From: Pseudanabaena mucicola str. Chao 1806
GTDB taxonomy: Bacteria; Cyanobacteriota; Cyanobacteriia; Pseudanabaenales; Pseudanabaenaceae
DNA length: 64,000 nt
Reading direction: 5' to 3'
NCBI RefSeq assembly: GCF_030323025.1
Contig: NZ_CP097329.1
Coordinates: 2,518,501 to 2,582,500 of the forward strand
Shown here piece after piece: positions 8,601 to 17,760 of this stretch. The position numbers and the translations under genes are program-made. Below the pieces are notes generated by a model that searched no databases, was not told the DNA's origin, and worked only from the letters and a program-made list of their open reading frames with translations. The stretch's first letter is position 1. Every line of letters starts with the position of its first letter.

Positions 8601-9502
8601 TAGATCTGAATGCTCAATCGTCTTGGCAACCATTGGAATCTCGGGGCATTCCATAGGCGATCGCCTAAAACTGTAAGAGGCGAGATTAGAAATAACGCAT
8701 AAAACATCGCGTCATTATTAAAAAACACATTGCGGAAGATAAAGGCTAAAACTGCGATCGCTATAGCCCAAATTAGTCTGGCGATCTTGGCATTGGGGAT
8801 GGAACGTGGATCAGTAATCATAAACAATGCAAACAGCAACAAAGAGCCACTAGTCAAACGATGGACTAATACATCCCAAGTCCAACCCAGCCAGAGATTG
8901 CGTAATCCTTCTAATAGGGCATAGGTAACAAAAAACATGACGCTCGTATCCCAACGCCCAACTTTTTTGAGAACGATGCCACCTAAACCGAGAAATATCA
9001 AAGCGTATAAACTATCTTCGCCCCATTGCCCGTTAGAAACCCATGCGTGATTGTCCCAAACAAAACTATCCAGCAACAAAACAACCACAATCCCAAAATT
9101 TGCAGGATTAAACCAATGTTTGCCATTGGTACGAAAAATAAATTTGCTGGTGATCGCTAAAAATGATGCACAGGCGATCGCACCATAACTATCGGAGCGT
9201 AATAATAAACTTAATCCCAAAGCCGTAATCGTGGCACTCTTGAGTGATAACCAGCGCTCCTGTTTTGAAGCCACTGGTGGGAATAGACTGACCATAGCTA
9301 TTTGCGTAAGCCAACAAGTCATAAAGGTCAGCGCGATCGCCATTGGTTTCAATGACCAATCACGAGTACTTACACCTAAAATCAAAAATACAGATAGAAA
9401 CAGAATCTGATAATCGCGAGCATCTTTGAAAAGATGTGTGCTAACTGCGAAAATTCTGGAAAGCGATCGCGGCATCGCGAAAGGCAACTTCAATGACTGC
9501 AT
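8600..9502 (-). CDS. RnfD/NqrB-like integral membrane protein
   Basis: A polytopic protein of about 300 residues with eight or more hydrophobic helices. The segments GKHWFNPANFGIV, RLTSGSLLLFALFMITDPRS and RNVFFNNDAMFYALFLISPL match the RnfD/NqrB family, in which FNPAN and FMxTDP are hallmark motifs. True RnfD carries a covalently bound FMN in an Rnf electron-transport complex; no other Rnf subunit is encoded nearby, so this is an orphan relative. The frame opens with TTG at 9547; the first ATG (MQSLKLPFAM) is at 9502 and is preferred, but neither start has a clear ribosome-binding site. Likely partner: the exported DUF2330 protein encoded immediately downstream. Confidence 0.78.
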   Translation of the reverse strand: MQSLKLPFAMPRSLSRIFAVSTHLFKDARDYQILFLSVFLILGVSTRDWSLKPMAIALTFMTCWLTQIAMVSLFPPVASKQERWLSLKSATITALGLSLLLRSDSYGAIACASFLAITSKFIFRTNGKHWFNPANFGIVVVLLLDSFVWDNHAWVSNGQWGEDSLYALIFLGLGGIVLKKVGRWDTSVMFFVTYALLEGLRNLWLGWTWDVLVHRLTSGSLLLFALFMITDPRSIPNAKIARLIWAIAIAVLAFIFRNVFFNNDAMFYALFLISPLTVLGDRLWNAPRFQWLPRRLSIQI

Positions 9503-9596
9503 AGCTTTCTGATCAACAATAAATTTTGCATCAGTATAGCCACTCAAATCTTAGGAATATTGACTGTTGCAATTTTTGTAACGATCACTCGCTCTC

Positions 9597-9633
9597 AAAT
9601 AAGAAAGGGGTGCAATGCACCCCTTTCTTATTT
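9597..9633. terminator. Terminator downstream of apcD
   Basis: A perfect 18-bp stem (AAATAAGAAAGGGGTGCA with its complement) with a one-base loop directly abuts the apcD stop codon; on the minus strand the 3' arm ends in an A/T-rich tract. Confidence 0.8.
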
Positions 9634-10119
9634 CTAGGATAAAGCCTGAACGATGTAGTCGAAATAAGGCTCGGCAGTGTCAGCATCTTCTTTGCTCAGC
9701 AATGCGAGAGATGCATTTTTGAGAGCGCGAATGGCATCAGCCATACCAGCTAAAGGCACTCCGAGGGAGTTATACATTTCACGAGCGCCAATGATCCCAA
9801 TTTGCTCAATTGGCTCTTTGTCACCTGCTAAGACCCCGTAGGTAACGAGGCGTATGTACCAAGTGAAGTCTCTCAGGCACTGGTTGCGCTGCTTCTGTCC
9901 ATAGGCATTACCTCCAGGAGAGATGTAGTCAGGGTGAATTCTAAATAGTTCTGTTGTTGCTTTCTTGACGATTTTATCTTCGCTTTCTGCCAAGACTGTG
10001 GCAATCCGCACTCTTTGAGCGCCAGTAGCGAGAAAGTTCTTTACGCTCTGTAGCTCGGCAATGGTGGGATAACGAAGTTCTTCGTCAGCTCTTTCTAAAA
10101 CTTGAATAACTACACTCAT
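9634..10119 (-). CDS. apcD: Allophycocyanin alpha-B subunit
   Basis: A phycobilisome core terminal emitter that passes excitation energy to the photosystems, mainly photosystem I. The protein has 161 residues from ATG 10119, exactly the family length; the frame stays open to 10200 but that extension is not conserved. The N-terminus [19 protein letters not shown], the chromophore-binding Cys81 in [17 protein letters not shown] just before it, [10 protein letters not shown], and the terminal [11 protein letters not shown] all identify the allophycocyanin alpha-B type rather than ApcA, ApcB or ApcF. The gene stands alone with its own terminator, as is usual for apcD, and the apcABC operon is not in the window. 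Confidence 0.93.
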   Translation of the reverse strand: MSVVIQVLERADEELRYPTIAELQSVKNFLATGAQRVRIATVLAESEDKIVKKATTELFRIHPDYISPGGNAYGQKQRNQCLRDFTWYIRLVTYGVLAGDKEPIEQIGIIGAREMYNSLGVPLAGMADAIRALKNASLALLSKEDADTAEPYFDYIVQALS

Positions 10120-10350
10120 GATTAAAATAGGAAATTTAATATATTCGCCATCTAGTCTACCAAAAGCAGTGGATGCGCTAAGACTTTGTAATAAAATCAC
10201 AAATCTTCACGTAACTTTACAGCACCTTGCCCTGCAATAAATGAGAAAGATTTTTTTAAAAAGCTTACCAATTAAGCTTTTTAAAAAATGTTTATCTCTA
10301 GTCAACTTTGTCGAGACCTTGATAAGAACTGTATAAGAATAGTTACAATC

Positions 10351-12714
10351 TTAAACCTTGGATTTAAGTTGTTTCAGTAACATTTGTAGCTCTGTGTCTA
10401 AACTGTAATCACGACGCTGATCGCTATGCCGATCACCATAACGCCAGTCTTGATAAATCTGAGTGATTTGAGCGATCGCTGAAGCCTGTTGATCTGATAC
10501 ACGATCACGCAGGCTTACCACATATTCTTGTGGCGTTTGCTGGGGTGATTTGGGTTTACCTTGCTCAGCGAGCCATTGCAACATTTGTTGATAGGTGCGT
10601 TGAGGTATGGGCATCTTGCCTAACTGCTGCACACGCCACCACCAGATAATCAACTGCCATAAAGCCCAGCATCCAATGCCAAAGCCAAAGGCAATCGCTA
10701 GCCCAAAGGCAATTCCAATCCAACCCATTTCGATCAACCAGCTAATCACCCCACCGATAAACTTGCCAATACTGTCAAATAAATTGCCGAAGAAATTATT
10801 GACAGGAGTAGGTAAAAGTTTGGCGATCCAACTCCAAAAGGTTTGAATTACGCCGAAGGTGCGATTGTTTTCAATTGAGGGAGGGAATAGGGGACGACTA
10901 GGGACGGGATCAAAGGCAAACCACCCATAAACAGGAAAAAATACTTCAACCACAGATTGTGTATCTGTATTTTGCACCTCATATAGCCCTGTAAATGGGT
11001 TGAATTTCCCTGAAGCAAAGCCAACCACATAGCGGGTAGGAATACCGAGCGATCGCAACATAATCGCCAATGTGGACACAAAATGACTCTCCTCGCCACC
11101 ACCCTGCTCCACAAATTGCGATACCACATCGCCTTTGGTTTCATCAAATTTGAGTGGTTTCACCACAAAGTTTTGTTTCAGCCCCTGCGTGAGTTGTATT
11201 GCTAGATCATAGGGATTATCCACGGTGATTGGCTTACCCTGAGCGTCTTGAGCATTTGCGATTAAACTTAAAGCCTTATCCCGCACCTGCGGTGACAAGT
11301 TCGGCGGGATTTTTAAATAATAGTTACGAATTGCGCGAGGATATTCGTTGGGCATCTGGCGCAATAGTTGCGGATCACGTTCTGGCACATTTGAGATCAC
11401 CGTATAGGTCATGTCCTCAGGCAATGGACCAGGACTGCGAATCATCCCTTCGAGATCTACATCCAACTCTTCACTAGGAAAAAAGATGCGATTGGGCACT
11501 GCTGCCGCAGGGACAAGGTTTGGGAAATTCTTAGAAGTAATCGTGTATGTCTGGACAACCTCTTGGAATGCGATCGGCTTGATGGCTTTACTAGAACCAA
11601 TAAAAGCATAGGTCGGAATTGGCAAGAGAAATTCGTAATTAAGGGGATTACGTTTGAGAGTGCGGAGTTGCTGCGGATTGTTTCGAGAAATGCGCCATCC
11701 TTTACCCGTAAATTCATCGTATGCCATCACTTGCCAAAATAGCTCTGCTTGCGATCGCACCCGCATAACTAATTCCGATCTGCGTTTTTTATTAAGTTGA
11801 CTTGCCCCCGATGAAGTTGTATCAATCTCAGGGGCAAATAACGGTGGTAAAGTATCTTGATCATTATTACTTTCACCCGTATTGCTGCCAGTGCCAACAT
11901 TCCCCGAGCCATTAGTTCCAGATTGACTCTGTTGAGTTTGCTGCTGTCTGTTTAAAATTCCCCCACGTGGAATTTCACGCTGAATCGAAAGATTAACACT
12001 AACAGGAAAGTTGCGTAGTTGAAACCCTGGTAAACGTGGCAAAAAGGCAAATATAGTTAAACCCAAGACTAAAATGATCGCCAGTAATCCTAGTAAAGGT
12101 CTTAGGGAGACCCCCATCTTTTCTAGTTGAAAACTCTGAGTTTTTACGCCTAAACGTGATCTGTGATCCAGAAATAAAATCGGTAGCCCAATGATCAAAA
12201 AAACAATTAACCAGAGTGCAAAGATCATTGTCTGGCTCAAGGTTGCCGCTACAGCCATCAGGATCAAGCCAATCACAATCGAATAGCCTAAGTCCTTGCG
12301 ACGAGGAAGGTCAAAGCTATGCAACACCTGTAACTGAATCAACAATCTCGCCAACAATAGCTTTGTATCTTCAGCCATTCGCACAAGGTCGTTGATAAAG
12401 ATCACCAACATTGCAATCATGGTGATTGCAATGCATAATTTCACAAGCACATTGCGTTTGCGTCTGGCATACCATGCCCAGACAGCCGCGATCGCACTGA
12501 GAGGTATCGCCCAAATACTGTTATTTGTACTTGCCACAGCATCAATTGCCCCAATGCTGATAAATACAAAAATTTGCACCATCACCCGCAAAGGAATCGA
12601 GTCTTCAACCCCTTTAACTGTAAATTCTGAGGCTTGTCGCAATTTCTCAAATGCACCAGTCTTTTTTGGAGGCTGTGATGGGGGATCTACTTGGGGTTGC
12701 CGAATCGTATCCAT
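10351..12714 (-). CDS. TgpA-like membrane protein with degenerate transglutaminase domain
   Basis: A 787-residue protein starting at ATG 12714 (a GTG at 12747 is also in frame). The order is: cytoplasmic tail; a cluster of membrane helices (DUF3488-like, about residues 45-225, ending LGLTIFAFLPRLPGF); a large extracytoplasmic region with a low-complexity Gln/Ser/Gly/Asn linker; a transglutaminase-like domain near 500-605; one more membrane helix near 655-690; and a DUF4129-like C-terminus. The fold is clear from TLAIMLRSLGIPTRYVVGFA and VFFPVYGWFAFDPVPS. The catalytic positions are not: CEHF is replaced by ESHF near residue 538 and the HxWVEV His by Gln in TQSVVEV near 588. Cyanobacterial relatives, as I remember them, are also degenerate here. 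It may be a scaffold rather than an enzyme. Confidence 0.82.
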   Translation of the reverse strand: MDTIRQPQVDPPSQPPKKTGAFEKLRQASEFTVKGVEDSIPLRVMVQIFVFISIGAIDAVASTNNSIWAIPLSAIAAVWAWYARRKRNVLVKLCIAITMIAMLVIFINDLVRMAEDTKLLLARLLIQLQVLHSFDLPRRKDLGYSIVIGLILMAVAATLSQTMIFALWLIVFLIIGLPILFLDHRSRLGVKTQSFQLEKMGVSLRPLLGLLAIILVLGLTIFAFLPRLPGFQLRNFPVSVNLSIQREIPRGGILNRQQQTQQSQSGTNGSGNVGTGSNTGESNNDQDTLPPLFAPEIDTTSSGASQLNKKRRSELVMRVRSQAELFWQVMAYDEFTGKGWRISRNNPQQLRTLKRNPLNYEFLLPIPTYAFIGSSKAIKPIAFQEVVQTYTITSKNFPNLVPAAAVPNRIFFPSEELDVDLEGMIRSPGPLPEDMTYTVISNVPERDPQLLRQMPNEYPRAIRNYYLKIPPNLSPQVRDKALSLIANAQDAQGKPITVDNPYDLAIQLTQGLKQNFVVKPLKFDETKGDVVSQFVEQGGGEESHFVSTLAIMLRSLGIPTRYVVGFASGKFNPFTGLYEVQNTDTQSVVEVFFPVYGWFAFDPVPSRPLFPPSIENNRTFGVIQTFWSWIAKLLPTPVNNFFGNLFDSIGKFIGGVISWLIEMGWIGIAFGLAIAFGFGIGCWALWQLIIWWWRVQQLGKMPIPQRTYQQMLQWLAEQGKPKSPQQTPQEYVVSLRDRVSDQQASAIAQITQIYQDWRYGDRHSDQRRDYSLDTELQMLLKQLKSKV

Positions 12715-12834
12715 AGCTTTATAAAAAATTGGAATGAGATAGCGCACAATGCACGTCTCTCTACTCTAACCCGATCTTATGGGTTTCGTCTTGCAACTAT
12801 CTCATACATCCTCATACATCACTTTGCACCTTTC

Positions 12835-12886
12835 AAGATCAAGAATAGCGACACTTTGTGTCACTATTCTTGATCTTATTTTTTGT
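12835..12886 (+). terminator. Plus-oriented stem-loop with T-run, no upstream plus-strand gene
   Basis: AAGATCAAGAATAG-GACAC pairs with GTGTC-CTATTCTTGATCTT (one mismatch) with a 3-base loop, followed by TATTTTTTG. The neighbouring genes are both on the minus strand, so this terminator-like structure has no obvious client. Confidence 0.55.
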
Positions 12887-12915
12887 CTTAATAATATGCA
12901 AAAGCTACTTACCAT

Positions 12916-13054
12916 CAGTTCGGGTTAATCAGGCAAATTTTAAAAGCCCAAAAGTAAAAGCCTTGCTAAGAAATACTTTTACTTTTGGGCTTTGAGAGAG
13001 GGTTTGCTACACAAACCATCTCTCAAAGCCCGTTTCAAATTATCCAGAGCTCGC
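12916..13054. repeat. Family B two-hairpin mini-element, copy 1
   Basis: About 139 bp, beginning CAGTTCGGGTTAA and ending near GAGCTCGC, with two internal hairpins: one around AAGCCCAAAAGTAAAAG and one around GCTTTGAGAGAGG. Copies are at 32257-32395 and 43477-43601, with a half-copy at 45617-45680. The ends form short inverted repeats (AGTTCRGGWTAA). This copy has diverged in the first loop. Confidence 0.7.
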
Positions 13055-13134
13055 GTTACTTAATAAAAATTGAATAAGCCGTAAATGCTAAATACTTAAT
13101 CTGCAACCACAGTACTTTGTGCTTACTTAAAGCC

Positions 13135-13185
13135 CAGAAATACTTTTGAAAGTGTCCCTTCGCAACACTTTCAAAAGTATTTCTG
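13135..13185. repeat. Perfect 21-bp stem-loop
   Basis: CAGAAATACTTTTGAAAGTG plus T pairs perfectly with its complement at 13165-13185 around a 9-base loop. Related sequence (AAATATTTTGAAAGTGxxxCTTTCAAAATATT type) recurs near 32942-32979, 51697-51735 and, as a half-site, near 20845. It directly precedes family A copy 3. Confidence 0.6.
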
Positions 13186-13194
13186 TACTAGTCA

Positions 13195-13262
13195 GGTAGT
13201 GCTGCAAAGTAATTTTTTTAGTAATTGTATTGTGGGCGCTTCGCGCCCACAATACAATTAAT
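13195..13262. repeat. Family A palindromic mini-element, copy 3 (right end decayed)
   Basis: Begins GGTAGTGCTGCAAAGTAATT and has the central hairpin ATTGTGGGCGC-TTC-GCGCCCACAAT, but the far terminal repeat has been lost after AATACAATTAATTC. Confidence 0.7.
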
Positions 13263-13323
13263 TCGCTTATAGCATTGAGCAACCCCAATAAGAGACAGAC
13301 CGCGCAAAGTGCTGTAGATGTTA

Positions 13324-14133
13324 TTACTTTTGTGATGTTGTAATATCGAGATTTAAAAAGGGAACTGCACCATTTCCTCCTAAAACTTGGGGAAACTTGC
13401 CATCCCACTTTTCGATCGCTTGTTTTTGCAGAAGCTCAGGAGTCAGGGTTTCCCGTAATAGACGTTGTGCCTCAGCCTGACCCTTAGCCCGGTTAATGAT
13501 TGCTTCTGCTTCTTGCTCCGCTTCTCTGGCAATATATACCGCCCTTTGAGCGCGTTGTTCGGCAATTTGTTTTTCCTCTACAGCCTTAGAGAACTCCGTG
13601 GAGAAGTTCAAATCGACAACACTAGTATCCAAGACAATGATGCCATATTTGCTCAATCTCTGGCTAAGAGCCTCATCAAAATCTAACTTCAGTTCATCAC
13701 GTTTAGTAATTGCTTCTTCGACTGTGCGTCTAGCAGCCGCAACTTTAAATGATTCTTGGGTCTGTGGGGCGATGATTTTGGAGACAATATTTTGCAAAGT
13801 GCCTTGAGTTCGTCGAATTGTGACAACTTCGATGGGATCAAGACGAAAGTTAATCGCAAAACTAGCTGTAAGCTGTTGCAAATCCTTAGTAGAACTTTGG
13901 GCGGGTACTTCAAATTTCTGGACAGTTAGGTCATAGACATCGACCTGTGATATTACAGGCGGCTTGAAATGCACTCCTTCTAGCAGCACACCATCTTTTG
14001 CTTTGCCCAAGATACTCAATACTCCAGCCTCACCAGGGTTAATAATCACGAAGGAATTAAAACTGATCAGTGCGAGAATTCCTAATATGACAACTAGGAT
14101 TAAAGATTGCCAGCTTGTTTCTTGGTCTTGCAT
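13324..14133 (-). CDS. Prohibitin-family (SPFH/Band 7) membrane protein
   Basis: A 269-residue protein with one N-terminal membrane anchor (about residues 10-30, LILVVILGILALISFNSFVI) and an SPFH domain (INPGEAGVLSILGKAKDGVL, EGVHFKPPVISQVDVYDLTV, NFRLDPIEV), then a long charged coiled coil (EFSKAVEEKQIAEQRAQRAV, EAEQEAEAIINRAKGQAEAQ). It resembles cyanobacterial prohibitins such as Synechocystis Slr1106, which form large oligomers in the thylakoid and plasma membranes. In other organisms prohibitins chaperone membrane proteins and modulate FtsH protease; no FtsH gene is adjacent here. It is monocistronic. Confidence 0.9.
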   Translation of the reverse strand: MQDQETSWQSLILVVILGILALISFNSFVIINPGEAGVLSILGKAKDGVLLEGVHFKPPVISQVDVYDLTVQKFEVPAQSSTKDLQQLTASFAINFRLDPIEVVTIRRTQGTLQNIVSKIIAPQTQESFKVAAARRTVEEAITKRDELKLDFDEALSQRLSKYGIIVLDTSVVDLNFSTEFSKAVEEKQIAEQRAQRAVYIAREAEQEAEAIINRAKGQAEAQRLLRETLTPELLQKQAIEKWDGKFPQVLGGNGAVPFLNLDITTSQK

Positions 14134-14518
14134 TACTTGTTCCTAAAAGAATATAAAAAGAGGCAACGCGAAGCGTTACTTCTCTATACATTCTATTGTT
14201 GACTAAGCTGTTTTTGTTCTGGAGACTTTGTTCTGGAGACAATGTTAGTGTGTATGTAATGGGTTTTAAGTAAGCGCAAAGCGCTGTAAGCTATAAAGCG
14301 TCAATTTAGTAAGATTCAGTCTAGCGAGATACATGTATACCTAAACCTCTGTAACTCGTTTGCCTGCAAAACGCTATAGAGAGTTTAACGTGGTCTACAG
14401 TAATATCAAACCTCAAGCTAGCAAAAACTATAGATTCATTGCTAAATACATGAGCTTAATGCCCAAGCATTTGCTAACAAACTCTTTAAAAAACACTAAG
14501 ACTTATAAAAAAACATCT
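14134..14518. other. Divergent intergenic region
   Basis: About 385 bases between the minus-strand prohibitin gene and the plus-strand lipoprotein gene, so promoters for both should lie here. A duplicated GTTCTGGAGACAATG-like phrase occurs near 14216-14242. The frame of the lipoprotein is open back to 14360 but contains no signal sequence. No further gene is seen. Confidence 0.5.
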
Positions 14519-15757
14519 ATGCGTCAATTGCGCCAATGGTGCTTTTTTGCCAGCTTAATGATCGCCCTCCTATCAGGGTGTCAGAACCAACCAACACCAA
14601 GTCCCATTGCGATATCGACTGCTACTAACAAAACAACTACGGTGATCACGAAGGAACCTGAAAGCATTTTAGGGAGGGTAAAATCCCGTGGCAAATTGAT
14701 CTGTGGCGTAAATGGTAAATTACCAGGATTTAGCTATGTTGATGAAAAAGGGGTCTGGAGTGGATTAGATGTAGACTATTGTAGGGCGATCGCGGCGGCT
14801 GTTTTTGGAGATGCCAAGGCTGTTGATTTTAGACCATTGCTAGCTAAGGATCGCTTTACCTCTGTCCAAAATGGCGAAGTCGATATCTTAATGCGAAACA
14901 CGACACGTACCTTAACCCGTGATGTCACTCCCAATATTTCCTTTGCTCCCACAACTTTCTTTGATGGTCAAGGGATAATGATCAGAATCGGTGCAAAACC
15001 CAATGTGCCCAATAGCTCTCCCAGCCCAAGCGTAACATCTAATTCTGCACCTACAACATCTCCAAGTTCTACAATTACCCCTACTCCTGAAAAGTCTAGT
15101 AAGTCTGAATCCAAAGACAGTAAATCCGATAATCAAGTTAAATCTCATGAAGATAATGCCCTTTCTCTCAAGGAGTTAACTGGTAAAAAAGTCTGTGTAG
15201 AAACAGGGCTAAATGCCACCAATCTAGAATCCTCAATTAAGGAAGCAAATATTGATATAGAATCGACAATTTTACCTGATTTGGATAGTGTCTTGAATGC
15301 CTACGCCAAGGGTGACTGTGATGCCATATCGTCGGAAAAATCGCAACTCGCAGCTTGGAGAAGCAAGCTACCTCGTCCTGCAGATCACAAAATTCTTGAT
15401 ATCAGCTTTTCTAAAGAACCCCTAAGCCCTGTAATAGTCGCGAATGATAAAAGCTGGCGCGATGTTGTCACTTGGGTCGTTTATGCCACCTTTTATGCTG
15501 AAGAATTGGGTATCAGTATGGATAACTATAATATTTTTAAAGATTCCAAAAATCCTGAAGTATCAAGGTTTCTTGGTACTTCTGACTCACTGGGTATTGA
15601 GTTAGGACTTGCGCCAGACTGGACAACGCAAATTCTCAAGCAAGTTGGTAACTACAGCGATATCTATAGTCGTAATCTGTCACCATTGGATATTCCTCGC
15701 GGCATCAATCGGACTTGGAAGCAAGGTGGTTTGCTCTATTCGATGCCTTTTCGCTAA
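14519..15757 (+). CDS. Amino-acid-type ABC transporter substrate-binding lipoprotein
   Basis: Starting at ATG 14519 gives a lipoprotein signal peptide (MRQLRQWCFFASLMIALLSG with the lipobox Cys at residue 21), which decides the start over an upstream frame opening at 14360. The mature part is a type-2 periplasmic binding protein of the general amino acid family: GRVKSRGKLICGVNGKLPGF, WSGLDVDYCRAIAAAVFGDA, VDILMRNTTRTLTRD, then LTGKKVCVETGLNA and CDAISSEKSQLAAW. Between the first lobe (ending FFDGQGIMIRIG) and LKELTGKK there is an insertion of about 60 residues made almost only of Ser, Thr, Pro, Lys, Glu and Asp, which family members lack. No permease or ATPase gene is adjacent, so it may use a transporter encoded elsewhere. 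Confidence 0.87.
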   Translation: MRQLRQWCFFASLMIALLSGCQNQPTPSPIAISTATNKTTTVITKEPESILGRVKSRGKLICGVNGKLPGFSYVDEKGVWSGLDVDYCRAIAAAVFGDAKAVDFRPLLAKDRFTSVQNGEVDILMRNTTRTLTRDVTPNISFAPTTFFDGQGIMIRIGAKPNVPNSSPSPSVTSNSAPTTSPSSTITPTPEKSSKSESKDSKSDNQVKSHEDNALSLKELTGKKVCVETGLNATNLESSIKEANIDIESTILPDLDSVLNAYAKGDCDAISSEKSQLAAWRSKLPRPADHKILDISFSKEPLSPVIVANDKSWRDVVTWVVYATFYAEELGISMDNYNIFKDSKNPEVSRFLGTSDSLGIELGLAPDWTTQILKQVGNYSDIYSRNLSPLDIPRGINRTWKQGGLLYSMPFR

Positions 15758-15806
15758 AAACTTTATATGAGGTATGGCGAAGCCATACCTCATATAAGTT
15801 TTTAGC
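15754..15806. terminator. Bidirectional terminator
   Basis: CTAAAAACTTTATATGAGGT continuing to ATGGC pairs (one bulge) with GCCATACCTCATATAAGTTTTTAG around GAA. It overlaps the stop codons of the two convergent genes and has A/T tracts on both sides. Confidence 0.85.
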
Positions 15807-17748
15807 CAGTTTTGATGAGTTCCTGTACCCAGAAAACCGCAGTAGCACTGAGAATAGCGATCGCCCATTCAAGACCATTGAGTGGTACTGTTGCCATCAT
15901 GTCACCAAACCAAGGAAGTTCCACAAATATCACTTGGCAAACTGCCACAAAGGAGATACCTAGCAAAAGTGGCAAATTGCTCAAAACGCTATGTCGGGCG
16001 ATCGCACAGGCATGGAATATTAAACTAAAGGCAAGAGTGACAAATGCCATCGATCTTGCCTGTGAAAACATGGCAGTCTGTCCTTGATATTTCAACCCAA
16101 AAACCACTGCAATCGCAGAGATAGTTGCCGAAACCGCTAGCAAAATCCGTAGATAGTTGCTAGGGCGGAGCATGGTTTGAAAACGCCGTGCGGGTTGCAA
16201 GAGGAGGCTGTCGTGGGTAGGTTCAAATACTAGGGGGAAGGCAATAATTGGAGTAGCGATCGCTCCGACCCAGATTAATTGCAATGGGGGAATAGAGAAA
16301 CCTGCGGCGGTATCTATTAGAGTTAATACTGCTAAAATAATGGAACTGGATGCAGTAATTAGAGCCGTTCGTTGGAGCCTATCAAAGATAGATCGTCCTT
16401 CGAGAATCGCCATCGGTAAATAATGGAAGTCTTCTTTGGGTAAAATTAGTCCAGAGCTATCCTGTAATTCTTTGCGACAGTTGCGATCGCAAATTCCCAC
16501 ATCCGCTAAACGTAATAGAGGAATATCTTCAATATCACTGCAAATTACTGCAACTGCATCCCTTGCTTTCGGAGGATTGCCTTGCCATTGCCGAATTTTC
16601 TCTTGAGGTACATCAAAGTAACTATGGGTCTCAATGCCAATTACTTCGCCAAAGGCTTGAGCATCTGCCTCAGAGGTTCTGAGCAAGGCTCGCCACTCAA
16701 TCCCTGCTCGCCGCAAATTATCAAAACTCAATACCACATCTGATTCTAGAATTGGCACAATTGTTGTGACTCTAGCTAGAGCATCTAGCACCGATGGAAA
16801 TCTCACCCAAATACGCTGTTTAGCAAGATCTCGCATTCCTAATAGTTGCACCTGTGTGGCAATGCGGAGCAGATTTTGGGGATAGGTACTTACAATCAGG
16901 GCAGCCGCAGTCATCGCATTAATGATAATGCCGCGATGCCACGCAAAGGCGATCGCTATAACTGAGACTAATCCCAATAGGCATAACCACACCTTTCGCA
17001 ATTGACGTAGTTCAGCATGGACTGCTGAAAATGAATGTTCTTTAATCAAGGAAATTTGCTCATAGGTAAATCGACCCGTGGCAACTACCACACCCTTAGC
17101 TATGCCTGAAGAAATTTCCGTTCCTGCATAGACCATATTTCCCTGTTCAAGTGGTGGAGTTTTTTCTTCAAAGGAGAGCACTTGCTTAGAACAAATTGCC
17201 TCGCCTCCTAAATTAGTTTGATTAACGAGGAAATCCTCTGACACTTCCAGTAAGCGGATATCCACATTCGGGCGATCGCTTGCCCTTAAAAGCAGGACAT
17301 CACCGATTACCAAATCCCTCGCTGGTATTTCCATCTCTTCATGATCACGTAACACAATCACTGAATTAGATAGTTCATTTTGATGGCGTTGAGGGCGATC
17401 ACGGATGACTTGCCCTCGTGTCTTCATTGCCCAAAAAGAAATACCAATGCCAATCGTTCCATGCAAGACTCCCACTAAAATCAAAGCCCATCCTTCGGCT
17501 CCATTCCATTGGAGATAAATAGCCGCAATCAATAACAGATAGGTCAAGGGATCAAGCAAAGGTTGCAATAGTAATTTGCTAACTGGACGTGATTGCGGTA
17601 GTTTATTTGCCCCCAGATACCGCAATCTTTGTCTTGCATTGACATAGGATAAACCTTCTACCGCCGACTCCAACGATGTCAATACCTGCTCCACATCCAT
17701 GTGATGCCAAGATTTGTGAGTATCCGATAGAAAGTCAAATTTTGTCAT
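15802..17748 (-). CDS. P-type ATPase homologue lacking all catalytic motifs
   Basis: A 648-residue intact ORF that follows the P2/P3-type cation ATPase plan: N-terminal cation-ATPase segment (EGLSYVNARQRLRYLGANKL), paired membrane helices near 58-105, an actuator-like domain (ARDLVIGDVLLLRASDRPNV), helices near 252-300, and a C-terminal membrane block. Every signature is altered: TGES is LGGEA at 180-184, PEGL is PQNL at 290-293, the DKTGT phosphorylation site is replaced at IVPILES (330-336), and GDGxND is CSDIED at 403-408. The P and N domains are squeezed into about 100 residues, explaining a length well under the usual 850-900. It cannot pump by the known mechanism. It follows a coiled-coil protein gene by 12 bases, so the two are probably co-transcribed. 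It is more likely a conserved pseudoenzyme than a dying gene, because no stop or frameshift is present. Confidence 0.85.
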   Translation of the reverse strand: MTKFDFLSDTHKSWHHMDVEQVLTSLESAVEGLSYVNARQRLRYLGANKLPQSRPVSKLLLQPLLDPLTYLLLIAAIYLQWNGAEGWALILVGVLHGTIGIGISFWAMKTRGQVIRDRPQRHQNELSNSVIVLRDHEEMEIPARDLVIGDVLLLRASDRPNVDIRLLEVSEDFLVNQTNLGGEAICSKQVLSFEEKTPPLEQGNMVYAGTEISSGIAKGVVVATGRFTYEQISLIKEHSFSAVHAELRQLRKVWLCLLGLVSVIAIAFAWHRGIIINAMTAAALIVSTYPQNLLRIATQVQLLGMRDLAKQRIWVRFPSVLDALARVTTIVPILESDVVLSFDNLRRAGIEWRALLRTSEADAQAFGEVIGIETHSYFDVPQEKIRQWQGNPPKARDAVAVICSDIEDIPLLRLADVGICDRNCRKELQDSSGLILPKEDFHYLPMAILEGRSIFDRLQRTALITASSSIILAVLTLIDTAAGFSIPPLQLIWVGAIATPIIAFPLVFEPTHDSLLLQPARRFQTMLRPSNYLRILLAVSATISAIAVVFGLKYQGQTAMFSQARSMAFVTLAFSLIFHACAIARHSVLSNLPLLLGISFVAVCQVIFVELPWFGDMMATVPLNGLEWAIAILSATAVFWVQELIKTG

Positions 17749-17760
17749 GAATTCATCCCA

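Noticed and set aside
14360..14518. Longer start for the substrate-binding lipoprotein
   Set aside because: It would bury the lipoprotein signal peptide 54 residues inside the protein.
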